DNA of 64,000 bases, from contig CALHAH010000030.1 in NCBI GenBank assembly GCA_937934115.1, positions 1 through 64,000 on the forward strand, written 5' to 3'. The position numbers and the translations under genes are program-made. Below are positions 43,715 to 58,132 of this stretch, piece after piece; position 1 is the first letter of the stretch, and every line of letters starts with the position of its first letter. This DNA is from an uncultured Thermoanaerobaculum sp. (GTDB lineage: Bacteria; Acidobacteriota; Thermoanaerobaculia; Thermoanaerobaculales; Thermoanaerobaculaceae). Under the pieces are notes generated by a model. That model saw only the letters and a program-made list of their open reading frames with translations, had not been told where the DNA came from and made no database searches.

Positions 43715-44534
43715 GCGGCCTCCCCGCGTCGCTGGTTTCGGTCACGTCCACCAGCTGGAGCTTTTCCGCCACCGAAGGAATGATAGCGGCAGCCAGCCGC
43801 CGCACCCGAGGGGCAGCGTCGGTGACCAAAAGCGTGACCTGCCCTGCTCTCTCCTGGGCCAGCAAGCCGTGACGCAGGAGCAGCTGTTCGGTTTGTCGTG
43901 CTACCTCGCGTCCGGCGTTGATGAGGGTTACCTCGGGACCCAAGGCCTGGGCAATGGGGCGCGTCAGCAGCGGGTAGTGGGTGCACCCCAGCACCACGGT
44001 GTCCACCCCCGCCTCCCGCAGGGGGGCAAGGTACACCTCGGCCACCTGATGGGTAATGGGGTGATCAAACCACCCCTCTTCAGCCAAGGGAACGAAGAGA
44101 GGACAGGGTTGGGTCACCAGCTGCAAGTCCGGACGCAGCGCTCCCAAAAACCTTTGGTAAACCCCGGAGGCAACCGTGGATTCAGTGCCGATTACCCCCA
44201 CTACGCGCTGGGCCCGCTGGGCAGCCGCCTCAGCGGCCGGTTCCACCACGCCCAAAACCGGCACCGAGAGCGCCTGCCGCAGTGCCGGTAGCGCCGCAGC
44301 TGAAGCGGTGTTGCAGGCTACCACCAAAAGCTTGATGCCACGGGCCATGAGAAAGCGGGCCGCACCCAACGCGTAGCGGACGACGGTCTCCGGGGATTTC
44401 GTGCCGTAGGGTAGCCGCGCGGTGTCACCTAAGTAGATGAAGCTTTCCTCCGGCAGATGAGCCATGAGCTCGGCAAGCACCGTGAGCCCGCCGATTCCGG
44501 AATCAAACACACCTATGGGCAGGCTGTGCTTCAT
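43686..44534 (-). CDS. murI: Glutamate racemase
   Basis: IGVFDSGIGGLTVLAELMAHLPEESFIYLGDTARLPYGTKS; VVACNTASAAALPAL; VVLGCTHYPLL. Confidence 0.96.
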   Translation of the reverse strand: MKHSLPIGVFDSGIGGLTVLAELMAHLPEESFIYLGDTARLPYGTKSPETVVRYALGAARFLMARGIKLLVVACNTASAAALPALRQALSVPVLGVVEPAAEAAAQRAQRVVGVIGTESTVASGVYQRFLGALRPDLQLVTQPCPLFVPLAEEGWFDHPITHQVAEVYLAPLREAGVDTVVLGCTHYPLLTRPIAQALGPEVTLINAGREVARQTEQLLLRHGLLAQERAGQVTLLVTDAAPRVRRLAAAIIPSVAEKLQLVDVTETSDAGRPHVGSPSCAG

Positions 44535-45052
44535 GGGGCCACCAGATCCCACCGCGGGGCGAGGGGGCGAGAAAAGTCCAAATGGCCCAGGGTCTTTACC
44601 TCTTTCCCCGCAAACAGCAGCTGCACCCGCTGCACGCTTTTGATGTTCAAAGCCAACGTGGTGGCAATGGAGGCTTGTAAAGCAAGCTCCGCTTCACTGC
44701 CCGTGACCACCGGCGGTGGGGGGGTGAGGTTCACAAAAACCGTGCCCTTACCGTCGTGAAACACCTCCTGTACCTCCGCCGGCCACCAAGCCGCCGGCGC
44801 CAAGGGGGTGCGTGGGCCGGCGAGGAGCTCCTGGAGAATGACCCGCGCCTGGGCCTCCAGGCCCGGAGGAAGCTCAGGAAGCTCCCTGGTTTCTCGATGG
44901 AGGAGCAAATCCTCACCAGGGAAAACCAAGACCACGAAGGTGGTTTGCCCGGGGGTAGGGGTAGGGCCGGGAACCGGAGGCGCCGTGGCCTGCCGGCGGC
45001 ACGCGGCTACCCACACCACGACCACTAACGCCAAAGCTGCAGCGCGTTTCAT
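44531..45052 (-). CDS. GerMN-domain lipoprotein
   Basis: Signal/lipobox-like MKRAAALALVVVVWVAAC; GPRTPLAPAAWWPAEVQEVFHDGKGTVFVNLTP. Confidence 0.82.
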   Translation of the reverse strand: MKRAAALALVVVVWVAACRRQATAPPVPGPTPTPGQTTFVVLVFPGEDLLLHRETRELPELPPGLEAQARVILQELLAGPRTPLAPAAWWPAEVQEVFHDGKGTVFVNLTPPPPVVTGSEAELALQASIATTLALNIKSVQRVQLLFAGKEVKTLGHLDFSRPLAPRWDLVAP

Positions 45053-46422
45053 GGAGTTGGGGTGACCGTGGGACGGCTGCGCAAGAAAGCCAAGATACCC
45101 TGGGCCAAGGTGGCAGCCAGCCTTTCCTGTTCCGCCGGTGAGGAGAGCCTCACCTCCTCCTCCGGGTTTGACAAAAAGCCCACCTCCACCAAAACCGCCG
45201 GCATGGTGGTGCCGGTAAGCACGGCAAAGGGGGCTTGCTTGACCCCCCGGTCGCGGATTCCCGACAGCTGGTTCAGGCGGGTTTGCAACTCCAAAGCGAG
45301 GCGCGAGGAGGCCTCCAAGTTGGCCACATGGGCCAGCTCCCAAAGGATGAGCTGCACGTCTCCAGCGGCCGCATTTTCCCGTGCTGCCGCTTGCGCGGCT
45401 TCGGCATCGGTGGCTTCCGCGCTCATAAAGTAGGTTTCCGCTCCACGCGCAGCGCGCGCGGGGGACGCGTTGGCGTGAATGGAGACGAAGCAATCGGCTT
45501 GCAAGCGGTTGGCCAAGGCCACCCGGTCCACCAAAGCCACGCCCTCGTCCCCCTCGCGGGTAAGGCGCACGGCTACCCCCGCCTTCTGCAGCTGGGCAGC
45601 CACCAGGCGGCTTAAAGTGAGGGTGAGGTTTTTCTCCACGAGCCCGCCCTGGCCCTTCGCCCCCTCGTCCTCACCACCGTGCCCCGGGTCCAACACCACC
45701 AAGGGCTGAGTGCGGGCCTGGGCCTTCGGCGGCGCTGCCCCCTGGCGCACCATGCGCAGGGAAAGCCGCAGGGGGTTTTCCTGAAACTCGCTCCCCGCCA
45801 GCTGCCAGGGAGCCACCAAGAAAAAGCGCAGCTCCCGTTCCTGCACCTGCACCCCGGAAAAAACCCCCCCTCCTGCCGGGGAGGAAGCGAGCTGCACAGA
45901 CTGGGAGAAGAGCACCCGAAAGCCGTCGGTCTCAGGGACTACCCGCGGCTTTTCCTGTAATCCGAACAAAACCAGGGTAGCGGTCTCCCCGGCCACCTGT
46001 ACCGAAGCTTCCACCACCGGCACTTGCCCGGCCGCCACCAGGGAAAGGGCGCGGGCGTTGCCCAAAAGCCGGAAACCCAAGGGGCGAAGGATAGCCGCCG
46101 CGGTTTCCACGGTAGCCACCACGTGGTTTTCCAGCTGGCGCACGGGCCCGGGCAAGCTCACCAGCTCCCCGTCCACCACCGCTAGGGAACCCCCGGGTGT
46201 GAAGTGCACCTCGTGGTTTTCACTGGACGCCACGTAGCTTCCGGAAGCGGCGGAAAACCCCACCTTGACCCCGGCCACCTGCAGGAGCGCCAAAAGGTCC
46301 ACCAGGTCCCCGCGGCTAAAGATCTCCACCTTGGAGCCGGAAAGGGTCGTGACCTCTACGGCAGAAGCCGCAAACCCACTCCCCACAAGCAAAAGTAAGC
46401 CCAAACTCAGGTAGCGCTTCAT
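45049..46422 (-). CDS. N-acetylmuramoyl-L-alanine amidase (AmiC-like, AMIN plus Amidase_3)
   Basis: VVLDPGHGGEDEGAKGQGGLVEKNLTLTLSRLVAAQL; CFVSIHANASPA; AVLVEVGFLSNPEEE. Confidence 0.94.
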   Translation of the reverse strand: MKRYLSLGLLLLVGSGFAASAVEVTTLSGSKVEIFSRGDLVDLLALLQVAGVKVGFSAASGSYVASSENHEVHFTPGGSLAVVDGELVSLPGPVRQLENHVVATVETAAAILRPLGFRLLGNARALSLVAAGQVPVVEASVQVAGETATLVLFGLQEKPRVVPETDGFRVLFSQSVQLASSPAGGGVFSGVQVQERELRFFLVAPWQLAGSEFQENPLRLSLRMVRQGAAPPKAQARTQPLVVLDPGHGGEDEGAKGQGGLVEKNLTLTLSRLVAAQLQKAGVAVRLTREGDEGVALVDRVALANRLQADCFVSIHANASPARAARGAETYFMSAEATDAEAAQAAARENAAAGDVQLILWELAHVANLEASSRLALELQTRLNQLSGIRDRGVKQAPFAVLTGTTMPAVLVEVGFLSNPEEEVRLSSPAEQERLAATLAQGILAFLRSRPTVTPTP

Positions 46423-46436
46423 CGGCCGCGTTGAGC

Positions 46437-47093
46437 TTACCCGCTTCCCTCGCCGCTGGCAAGCGCGGCGCGGAACACCTCATGCAGGGCACGCGCCACG
46501 TCTTCTGCTCTGCGGGGATAGCCTACGAGCGCCAAAGTGGTGACGAAGTCCCGGTGCGGGCGGCCTTGGCGGTAGGCAGGAGCACGGGAAGGAAAGGGAA
46601 GGTAGCGTTCCAAAAGCGAAAGGTCGGCGTCCACCAGCACCGAGGCTTGGAACAACACGGTGTGCAGCAGCAAGCGCAGGGAGCAACCCACTACCTTGCG
46701 GTCGCCCAAACAAAGGTCCGAAACCCCGCGCAGCTCCAGCCTGGGTACGCCCAACTGCTGCAAGGCCTGCGCCACCAAACCGCCAAAGCGGGTGAAGAGC
46801 TGCGAGGTGTGCTGTGCGCCGGTACGTGGCGCCAGGGCCGATACCGTAACCACCCCCGGCGCCAAAACCACCGCCCCCCCGCCGGAAGGGCGCCGCACCA
46901 CGGGTACGTGATCCCGCTCACAGCGCTCCAGGTAGACTTCGCGGCGCGGCTCGCGGGAGCGGGGAAGCACCACTGCCACTTCCGTTACCGGCAAAGCCCT
47001 TACCTGCGGCGCTGGCAGCGTCAAAAGATCCCACGCCACGTGCCTTTCTATTGCCAACGAGGGTTTTCCCAAGACCACCCAATCCTCACCCAT
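46437..47093 (-). CDS. Lipoate-protein ligase A family protein
   Basis: VPVVRRPSGGGAVVLAPGVVTVS; LCLGDRKVVGCSLRLL. Confidence 0.88.
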   Translation of the reverse strand: MGEDWVVLGKPSLAIERHVAWDLLTLPAPQVRALPVTEVAVVLPRSREPRREVYLERCERDHVPVVRRPSGGGAVVLAPGVVTVSALAPRTGAQHTSQLFTRFGGLVAQALQQLGVPRLELRGVSDLCLGDRKVVGCSLRLLLHTVLFQASVLVDADLSLLERYLPFPSRAPAYRQGRPHRDFVTTLALVGYPRRAEDVARALHEVFRAALASGEGSG

Positions 47094-47119
47094 AGCCCAA
47101 AGTGTAGAAGCTTGAAGCG

Positions 47120-47125
47120 TATAAT
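47120..47125 (+). promoter_or_regulatory. -10 box TATAAT for the 47132 gene; ATG at about +1
   Basis: Perfect TATAAT, 6 nt, then ATG at 47132. Confidence 0.6.
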
Positions 47126-47131
47126 GCCTGC

Positions 47132-47899
47132 ATGGAATGGCGGATCCTGGGCAGCTTTGGTGGTTCCAGCCCGTCCTGCCGCATGACCTCGTTTCTGGTG
47201 GACGGAGAGTTAGCCTTGGACGCCGGCTCCCTCACCCAGGCCCTGAGCTTGGAGGAACAGCAGCAGGTTACGCGCATTGCCCTTTCCCACTCCCATTTGG
47301 ACCACGTCGCCTCCATCCCCTTTTTGGTGGAAAATGCCTTTGCCGATGGCAGCAAAACCCTGGAGATCCTCCTCACCCCCGAGGTTTACCAAACGGTAAA
47401 GCGCCACCTTTTTAACAACGACCTGTGGCCGGATTTCACCCGCATCCCCTCGCAGCTTTCGCCGGCAGTGAAGCTTGTGCAAATCAACCCGCGGGTGCCC
47501 TTTTCCATCAACCGCTTGACGCTCACACCCATACCTGTGAACCACACCGTGCCCACCTGCGGCTTTCTCGTGGAGGAAGCGGGCGGTGGCGCGGTTTTGT
47601 TTACCTCCGACACTGGGCCCACGCAAGAAATTTGGGATTGGGCCAACCGCTGCCCCAACTTGCGCGCGGTCATCGTGGAGGTGTCCTTCCCCAACCGACT
47701 CCAGAGGGTTGCCGACGTATCCCTGCACCTCACCCCCTCCACGTTAATGTCGGAACTTGGCAAGTTGCGAAAGGACGTGCCGGTGTACCTCTTCCACTTA
47801 AAACCCAGGCACCTGGAGGAGCTGCGGGCAGAGTTGGCTGCCGCTGCGCTCCCCCATCCCGTGGAGGAACTGCAACAGGGTAAGACGTACCGATTTTAG
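47132..47899 (+). CDS. MBL-fold protein (class II cyclic-nucleotide phosphodiesterase-like)
   Basis: ALSHSHLDHVASIPFLVENAF; LTPIPVNHTVPTCGFLVEE; VLFTSDTGPTQEIWD. Confidence 0.85.
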   Translation: MEWRILGSFGGSSPSCRMTSFLVDGELALDAGSLTQALSLEEQQQVTRIALSHSHLDHVASIPFLVENAFADGSKTLEILLTPEVYQTVKRHLFNNDLWPDFTRIPSQLSPAVKLVQINPRVPFSINRLTLTPIPVNHTVPTCGFLVEEAGGGAVLFTSDTGPTQEIWDWANRCPNLRAVIVEVSFPNRLQRVADVSLHLTPSTLMSELGKLRKDVPVYLFHLKPRHLEELRAELAAAALPHPVEELQQGKTYRF

Positions 47900-48654
47900 C
47901 GGGACATTTCCGCGACCAACACCGCCAGCCGATCCTGCGTGTCCGGGTCAAACCAGCAGTCCAGGAAGGCGTCCAGCTCCTGGGCGTCGCGCTCCGCCAT
48001 GGCTTCCGCTAGAGAGGCGCGCATGTAACTTTTGGCCAAGCGGAAAGCCTTGGGAGGGCGGGAAGCCAAATGGCGAGCCAAGCGCACCGCCTCCGGCAAA
48101 ACGTCGGGGGCTTCCGCCAGGCGCTCCACCAGCGCCAGCTCCAAGGCACGTTCGCCGCCGTAACCGTCACCTTCCAGCACCAGTTGTTCCACCGAGCGGG
48201 TGGGGTAGAGGGCCAGGAGCATGGCCACCGCCCCTGCCGGCACCGGGATCCCCAGGTTTACCTCGGAAAGCCCCAAACGGGCCCCGGATCGGGCCATAAC
48301 CCGGCGGTCGCACGCCATAGCCAACAGGCACCCTCCAGCAATGGCGTGGCCGGCAACCGCGGCAATGGCTGGACCGGGGTAACTTACCAGTTCCCGCAGG
48401 AGGGCAAGGAAGGCTTCCATCACCGCCCGGAGTGCGTCGCGATCGGCTCCCTCCAGCTTTTTCAAATCAAGGCCCGGGCAAAAGACCCGGGGGTGCTGGG
48501 AGGCCAGCACCAAAGCCGGAGCCCCAGCCGCTTTCAGGGCGGCCAGTTCCCGACGGAAGGCGGCAATGAGGTTGGCATCTAATGCGTTGGCGCCAGCCGC
48601 TAAGGTTACCACGCTGACACCACTTTGCTCCTCCACGCGGATGAGTTGGCTCAC
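47896..48654 (-). CDS. Enoyl-CoA hydratase/isomerase family protein
   Basis: PGPAIAAVAGHAIAGGCLLAMACDRRVMARSGARLGLSEVNLGIPVPAG. Confidence 0.9.
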   Translation of the reverse strand: MSQLIRVEEQSGVSVVTLAAGANALDANLIAAFRRELAALKAAGAPALVLASQHPRVFCPGLDLKKLEGADRDALRAVMEAFLALLRELVSYPGPAIAAVAGHAIAGGCLLAMACDRRVMARSGARLGLSEVNLGIPVPAGAVAMLLALYPTRSVEQLVLEGDGYGGERALELALVERLAEAPDVLPEAVRLARHLASRPPKAFRLAKSYMRASLAEAMAERDAQELDAFLDCWFDPDTQDRLAVLVAEMSR

Positions 48655-49232
48655 TGGCCCCTCCGTACAAGCTGCAAAAAGAGGTCAAGCACCGGGTGTT
48701 TTGGCGACAGCTCGGGGTGGAAGGTGGCGGCGAGGATGTTTTGCTGCCGTACCAGCACCGGGTCTTGGCCGCGTTTGGCCAGCACCTTCACGCCGCTCCC
48801 CAGCTGCACCAGCTTGGGGGCCCGAATGAACACCCCTTCCAATGTGGGGAAGGGGAGCTCATCAGGGGCCGCCACCTCCAGCGTGGCCACGGTAGAAGCC
48901 AGCTGCCGGCCGTAGGCGTTGCGCACCACCGCCGCATCCAACAAACCCAGGGAGGGCTGCGGGGGGTTTTGCACTTCCCGGGCCAGGAGAATCACCCCAG
49001 CGCAGGTGGCCAGGACGGGCATCCCTTGCGCGACGCTTTCTTTGACCGGCGCATCTAACCCAAACTCGGCCAAAAGCTTAAGCATGGTGGTCGACTCCCC
49101 ACCGGGAAGGACCAAGCCGGCAAGCCCCGCCAGGTCTTTGGGCTTGCGCACCTCGCGCGTGGCAACCCCGCGCTCCGAGAGCGCGTGCCGGTGCGCGGCA
49201 AAATCCCCCTGCAAGGCGAGGATTCCAACCAC
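48651..49232 (-). CDS. pdxT: Pyridoxal 5'-phosphate synthase glutaminase subunit
   Basis: VGILALQGDFAAHRHAL; GLVLPGGESTTMLKLL; PVLATCAGVILLA. Confidence 0.96.
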   Translation of the reverse strand: MVGILALQGDFAAHRHALSERGVATREVRKPKDLAGLAGLVLPGGESTTMLKLLAEFGLDAPVKESVAQGMPVLATCAGVILLAREVQNPPQPSLGLLDAAVVRNAYGRQLASTVATLEVAAPDELPFPTLEGVFIRAPKLVQLGSGVKVLAKRGQDPVLVRQQNILAATFHPELSPKHPVLDLFLQLVRRGQ

Positions 49233-50120
49233 TCACCACCCCCGACGGGAGAGCATCTCCTCGGGGGTGAGGCGGGAGACGTCCAGGCCTCGCATGCCCA
49301 TCCCCAAATGGCGGGAAGCTTCCAAAAGCGCCTGCGGATCTTGCCACTGGGCCACGGCTTTGACGATGGCGGCGGCGCGCCGTGCCGGGTCCTCGGACTT
49401 AAAGATCCCCGAGCCCACAAACACCGACTCCGCCCCCAGCATCATGCACAGCGCCGCATCAGCGGGGGTAGCTACGCCGCCGGCGGCAAAGTTGGGCACC
49501 GGCAGCTTGCCGTTTTGCGCCACCCACTGCACCAGGTCCAAGGGGGCCTCAAGTTCTTTGGCGGCTGCCACCAGCTCCTCGGGGGCGAGGGTGGTCAAGC
49601 GTCGGATTTCCCGCTGCACCGCCCGCAGGTGGCGCACCGCTTCCACGATGTTGCCGGAGCCAGCCTCGCCCTTGGTGCGGATCATGGCCGCCCCCTCAGC
49701 AATGCGGCGGAGAGCCTCCCCGAGGTTGCGGCAGCCGCACACAAAGGGAACCTTGAAGTCGTGCTTCCAAATGTGGTTTTCTTCGTCGGCCGGGGTCAGA
49801 ACTTCTGATTCGTCAATGAAGTCCACCTGCAGGGCTTGCAAAATACGCGCTTCGGCAGCGTGTCCAATGCGACACTTGGCCATCACCGGAATGGAAACCG
49901 CCTGCATGATTTCTTCGATTTTTTCGATGGAAGCCATGCGGGCCACGCCACCTTCCGCGCGGATATCGGCGGGTACCCGTTCCAGGGCCATCACCGCCAC
50001 GGCCCCCGCCTCTTCCGCAATACGGGCCTGGGAGGCGTCGGTGACATCCATGATCACGCCCCCTTTCAGCATTTCGGAAAGGCCCACCTTCACCCGAAAC
50101 TCCGGTGAGGCGAAGTTCAT
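49233..50120 (-). CDS. pdxS: Pyridoxal 5'-phosphate synthase lyase subunit
   Basis: [80 protein letters not shown]. Confidence 0.97.
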   Translation of the reverse strand: MNFASPEFRVKVGLSEMLKGGVIMDVTDASQARIAEEAGAVAVMALERVPADIRAEGGVARMASIEKIEEIMQAVSIPVMAKCRIGHAAEARILQALQVDFIDESEVLTPADEENHIWKHDFKVPFVCGCRNLGEALRRIAEGAAMIRTKGEAGSGNIVEAVRHLRAVQREIRRLTTLAPEELVAAAKELEAPLDLVQWVAQNGKLPVPNFAAGGVATPADAALCMMLGAESVFVGSGIFKSEDPARRAAAIVKAVAQWQDPQALLEASRHLGMGMRGLDVSRLTPEEMLSRRGW

Positions 50121-50193
50121 AACCCACCTCCTGCGGCGTTTTCGCCGCCCTGCAGAGCAACTTTACGTGCGGCCGTAAGCAGTGTCAAAGCAG

Positions 50194-50844
50194 TCATTGC
50201 ACCCTTTGCACCCCGTGATAATCCGCCAAGAAACGTGCCAACCCGGCATCGGTAAGCGGGTGGTGGTAGAGCTGCTGCAGCACCTTGAAGGGCACGGTGG
50301 CCACATCCGCACCCAAAAGCGCCGCTTCCACCACGTGCCGCACGTGGCGTACCGAGGCCACCAGCACCTGTGTAGGAAACTCGTAAGTTTGATATATCTC
50401 GACGATGTCCCGCACCACCTGCATCCCGTCGTGGCCCACGTCGTCCAGCCGCCCCACGAAGGGGCTGACGTACGTGGCCCCCGCTTTGGCTGCCAACAAC
50501 GCTTGCGCAGGCGAAAAGCACAAGGTGACGTTCGTGGCGATCCCCTCTTCCGCAAAGCGGGCACAAACCCTCAAGCCGTCGCGGGTAAGGGGCAGCTTCA
50601 CCACGATGTTTTCCGCAATCCCCGCCAGCTCCCGCCCCTCCCGCTCCATGCCGGCGGCGTCGGTGGCAATGACCTCGGCGGAAATGGGGCCCGTGGTAAG
50701 GCGGCAAATTTCTTCCAGGATTTCCCGAAAGGAGCGCCCCTCCTTTGCCACAAGGCTGGGGTTGGTGGTGACGCCGTCCACAATGCCCCAAGAAAGCGCC
50801 TCCGCAATTTCCTGAACGTTGGCCGTGTCAATGAAGAGCTTCAT
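50194..50844 (-). CDS. Fructose-6-phosphate aldolase / transaldolase
   Basis: [68 protein letters not shown]. Confidence 0.93.
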   Translation of the reverse strand: MKLFIDTANVQEIAEALSWGIVDGVTTNPSLVAKEGRSFREILEEICRLTTGPISAEVIATDAAGMEREGRELAGIAENIVVKLPLTRDGLRVCARFAEEGIATNVTLCFSPAQALLAAKAGATYVSPFVGRLDDVGHDGMQVVRDIVEIYQTYEFPTQVLVASVRHVRHVVEAALLGADVATVPFKVLQQLYHHPLTDAGLARFLADYHGVQRVQ

Positions 50845-53305
50845 CGTCCCCTCCGTTTTCTTCCCGCTCCGCAAGTTTGGCCACGGCTACCACTTTGTCC
50901 TCGCCGTTGACGTTGATGAGCCGCACCCCTTGCGCTGCCCGCCCCGTGCGACGAATTTCCGCGGAGCGGGTGCGGATGAGCATGCCCTGCGCCGTGACGA
51001 GAAGCACGTCGTCGTCCTCGTGCACGTGGCGAATGCCGGCCACGGCGCCGGTGCGGTTGGTGAGGTGCATGAGGATGATGCCGGTGCCGCCCCGTCCCTG
51101 GAGGCGGAACTCCTCCACCGGCGTGCGCTTGCCGTAGCCGTTTGCGGAAACGACAAGGATGTCGCCGCCTTCCTTTTCCGGGAAGGTGGCCATTTCCTCC
51201 ACAAAGTCGCCCTCCCGCAGGGCAATGCCACGAACACCGGCGGCCACTCGCCCCATGGGTCGCACCTCCCGCTCGTGGAAGCGAATAGCCATGCCCCGGT
51301 GGGTCCCCAAGAACACGTGGCTTTGCCCATCGGTGAGACGCACGGCCAAAAGGTCGTCACCTTCCTCCAAGGCAATGGCAGCAATGCCACCGGAGCGAAT
51401 GTTGGCAAAGGCGGAAAGCTCGGTTTTCTTCACCTTGCCGGCGCGGGTGGCGAAAAGGAGGTAGCGGTCCTCGGTGAAGGATTTCACGGCCACCAACGCC
51501 GCCACGCGCTCGTCCTGAGGGATGGGGAGGAGGTTGACGATGGCCTTACCTCGGGAGGCGGGAGATGCGTCGGGGATTTCATGGACCTTCAGGGCGTGCA
51601 CTTTGCCACGGGAGGTGAACACCAAAAGCACGTCGTGGGTGGAGGCCACGAACAAGTGCTCCACCGGGTCCTCATCCTTGGCCAAAGCTCCCCTACGCCC
51701 ACGACCACCACGCCGCTGGGCACGGTAGGCGGAAACCGGGGAGCGCTTAATGTAGCCCGATCTGGTTACGGTCACCACCACGTCTTCTTCAACGATGAGG
51801 TCTTCCAAGCGCAGTTCGCTGGTGTCGGGCAGGATTTCGGTGCGCCGGGGCTCGGCAAAGCGCTTTTTAATATCCAGAAGCTCCTCGATGACGATTTCGA
51901 GGACAAGCTGCTCTGAGCCCAAGATGGCGGTAAGACGCTCGATGAGGGCCAGCACTTCTTGGTACTCGGCCAGGATCTTATCCCGCTCCAGGGCGGTAAG
52001 GCGCTGCAAACGCAAGTCCAAGATGGCTTGGGCTTGCAGCTCGGAAAGGCCAAAGCGTTGGCAGAGTTGGGTCTTGGCGGTAGGGGGGTCGGGGGCCTTG
52101 CGGATGGTGGCAATGACCTCGTCCAGGTGATCCAGGGCAATGACCAGCCCTTCCAAAATATGCGCCCGCTCCTTGGCTTTGGCCAAGTCAAAGCGGGTGC
52201 GGCGTAGCACCACTTCCTTGCGGAAGGCCAAAAAGTGCTCCAGCGCTTGCTTCAAGGTGAGCACCTTGGGCTGCCCGTCAACGATGGCCAAGAGGTTGAT
52301 GCCAAAGGAGCTCTGCATAGGGGTGAGCTTGTAAAGCTGGTTCAAAACCACCTGCGGTACCGCGTCACGCTTGAGCTCCACCACCACGCGGATCCCGTCA
52401 CGGTCCGATTCGTCCCGCAAGTCGCTGATGCCCTCAATGTCCTTGCTCTGGACCAGCTCGGCAATGCGTTCCACGAGCTTGGCCTTGTTCACCTGGAAGG
52501 GCAGCTCGGTGATGACAATGGCGGTGCGGCCACCTTTGGGATGGTGCTCAATGACTGCGCGCGCTTGCACTTGCACTGACCCCTGTCCCGTGGCGTACGC
52601 TTTGCGGATCCCCTCGGTGCCGCGAATGATGGCAGCAGTGGGGAAATCAGGGCCGGGCAGGTAACGCAGAAGGTCATCCACCGTGGCTTCGGGGTTTTTG
52701 GCCAAAGCCACACAGGCATCAATAACCTCACCCAGGTTGTGCGGGGGAATGTTGGTGGCCATGCCCACGGCGATCCCTGAGGAACCGTTCACCAAGAGGT
52801 TTGGGAAGCGAGCGGGCAAGACCGTGGGTTCTTTCAGCGAGCCGTCGTAGTTGGGCTGCCAGTCCACGGTTTCCTTTTCCAGGTCCTCCCCCAGCATTTC
52901 TTCGGCCAGGCGCGAAAGCCGCACCTCGGTGTAACGCATGGCCGCGGGGTTGTCGCCGTCTACGGAACCGAAGTTGCCCTGACCATCCACCAAAACATGG
53001 CGCATGGAAAAGAGCTGCGCCATGCGCACCAGGGCGTCATAAATGGCGGCATCGCCGTGGGGGTGGTACTTACCCATGACGTCGCCGACGATGCGGGCGG
53101 ACTTCTTGTAGGGCTTGCCGGCGGTATTCCCCTGTTCCCACATGCCAAAGAGGATGCGGCGGTGCACGGGCTTCAAGCCATCCCGCACGTCGGGAAGGGC
53201 CCGCCCTACGATCACGCTCATGGCGTAATCCAGGTAGGAGCGCTTGAGCTCCTGCTCGATGGACACCGGGATCTTCTCTTCCCGGAAAAAGAGAGAGTCG
53301 CTCAT
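50828..53305 (-). CDS. gyrA: DNA gyrase subunit A
   Basis: [29 protein letters not shown]; GyrA box QRRGGRG. Confidence 0.98.
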   Translation of the reverse strand: MSDSLFFREEKIPVSIEQELKRSYLDYAMSVIVGRALPDVRDGLKPVHRRILFGMWEQGNTAGKPYKKSARIVGDVMGKYHPHGDAAIYDALVRMAQLFSMRHVLVDGQGNFGSVDGDNPAAMRYTEVRLSRLAEEMLGEDLEKETVDWQPNYDGSLKEPTVLPARFPNLLVNGSSGIAVGMATNIPPHNLGEVIDACVALAKNPEATVDDLLRYLPGPDFPTAAIIRGTEGIRKAYATGQGSVQVQARAVIEHHPKGGRTAIVITELPFQVNKAKLVERIAELVQSKDIEGISDLRDESDRDGIRVVVELKRDAVPQVVLNQLYKLTPMQSSFGINLLAIVDGQPKVLTLKQALEHFLAFRKEVVLRRTRFDLAKAKERAHILEGLVIALDHLDEVIATIRKAPDPPTAKTQLCQRFGLSELQAQAILDLRLQRLTALERDKILAEYQEVLALIERLTAILGSEQLVLEIVIEELLDIKKRFAEPRRTEILPDTSELRLEDLIVEEDVVVTVTRSGYIKRSPVSAYRAQRRGGRGRRGALAKDEDPVEHLFVASTHDVLLVFTSRGKVHALKVHEIPDASPASRGKAIVNLLPIPQDERVAALVAVKSFTEDRYLLFATRAGKVKKTELSAFANIRSGGIAAIALEEGDDLLAVRLTDGQSHVFLGTHRGMAIRFHEREVRPMGRVAAGVRGIALREGDFVEEMATFPEKEGGDILVVSANGYGKRTPVEEFRLQGRGGTGIILMHLTNRTGAVAGIRHVHEDDDVLLVTAQGMLIRTRSAEIRRTGRAAQGVRLINVNGEDKVVAVAKLAEREENGGDDEALH

Positions 53306-53323
53306 AGAGGCTTACGTCCTCGC

Positions 53324-56825
<3,502 letters not shown>

Positions 56826-56829
<4 letters not shown>

Positions 56830-57944
56830 GCGCCAGCAAATTTGATGGGCATGAGGACGTACAGGCAGTCGGCGGGGCTACCCTCTTCGGCCACGGGGCT
56901 TAAGACGATAGGGGCGTCGGCGCGGGCCAGCTGTACGTCCACCTGCTTCTCCGCGCAGGAAGAGAGAAAGTCCAGGAGGTAGGAAGCGTTTACGAAAACC
57001 TTCAGGGGTTCACCTTGGTACTCGCAGGGGAGCTCCTCCGCCGCTTGGCCAAGCTCGAAGCCGGCGGAGGCCACGGTGAGGGCATCCCCTTGGAAGTCAA
57101 GATAAACCCCGTGGTTACGGTCGGAACTTAAAAGGGCCACGCGACGCAGGGAAGCTAGGAAATCGACGCGCGAAAGGCGAGCACGCCAAGGGTGGGTGCG
57201 GATGAGCACCTTTTCGTACTGGGGGAAACGGGACTCCAAAAGCCTAGAAAGGAGCACGCGATCGCCCAAACGGAAGGCCAAATGGCGTTCGCCCAGGGAG
57301 AGGTAGACCGGGCTTTCGCCGCCATCTTCCAAGCGGCGTAGCTGTTGCAGGAGCTTGCGGGGCAGAAGCTGGCGGTTGCAGGGAGGAGTGCCGCCAGCGT
57401 GGGCATAACGCACGAAGGCCAGGCGGTGGCCGTCGGTACCTACCATTTCCACGGCGTCTGCGGCCAGGTTAAGGAGAGCAGCGTTGTACTGGAAATGACC
57501 TTCTTCAGCGGATACCGCAAAAGCAGCACGGTCAATGAGGTTGTGAAGAAGGGAAAGAGGTACGGCGTAACCTTGGCCCTGCGGTAGCTCCGGCAAGGTG
57601 GGGTACTGGGAGGGGTCAAGAATGGCCAGCTCCGAGTGGAAACTGCCGCTTTCAAGCAGAAGCCGGGTTTCCTGCAGCGTAAGCTGGAGGGTGTCCGAGG
57701 GTAGCTGGCGCAAGAGGTCAAAAAACACGCGGCCGTGGACGGTAACGCGGCCTTCTTGACGAACCCGAGCAGGAGTGGCGGCGAAAACCGTAAGGTCGAG
57801 GTCGGTGGCCACCACTTCCAAACGGTCGCCGGTGGCAGTGAGCAACACATGGGTAAGGATGGGTATCGTTGTACGCCGTTCCAAAACTCCCTGCAGGAGC
57901 TGGAGCTCCTGAGTAAGCTGGGCGCGGTTGACGGTTACATCCAT
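56826..57944 (-). CDS. dnaN: DNA polymerase III subunit beta
   Basis: LQGVLERRTTIPILTHVLLTATGDRLEVVATDLDLTV; VGTDGHRLAFV; VFVNASYLLDFL..ADAPIVLSPV. Confidence 0.95.
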
Positions 57945-58132
57945 GGGTGGCCCTCCTACGGCTACGGTCCAAGGGCAAGCTTACACGTTTTCGTAGAAGC
58001 CGTCGAGGGTGCGGAAAAAAGGAAGGGGAAGGGTAAGGCCAGTGTGGGGCTTACGTTCGGGGGGCAGGGGGTTGTGGAAAAAGGTGTGGAGTTGGGAAGG
58101 GAGGGCTGGGAAAAAGGACGGTAAGGGGAGAG
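57945..58132. other. Candidate oriC (dnaA-dnaN intergenic region)
   Basis: 188-bp gap beside dnaA; strongly purine/G-biased (58021-58140: 61 G, 11 C by hand count); short TGTGGA-type motifs (TTGTGGAAA, GTGTGGAGT) resembling degenerate DnaA boxes. Confidence 0.45.
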
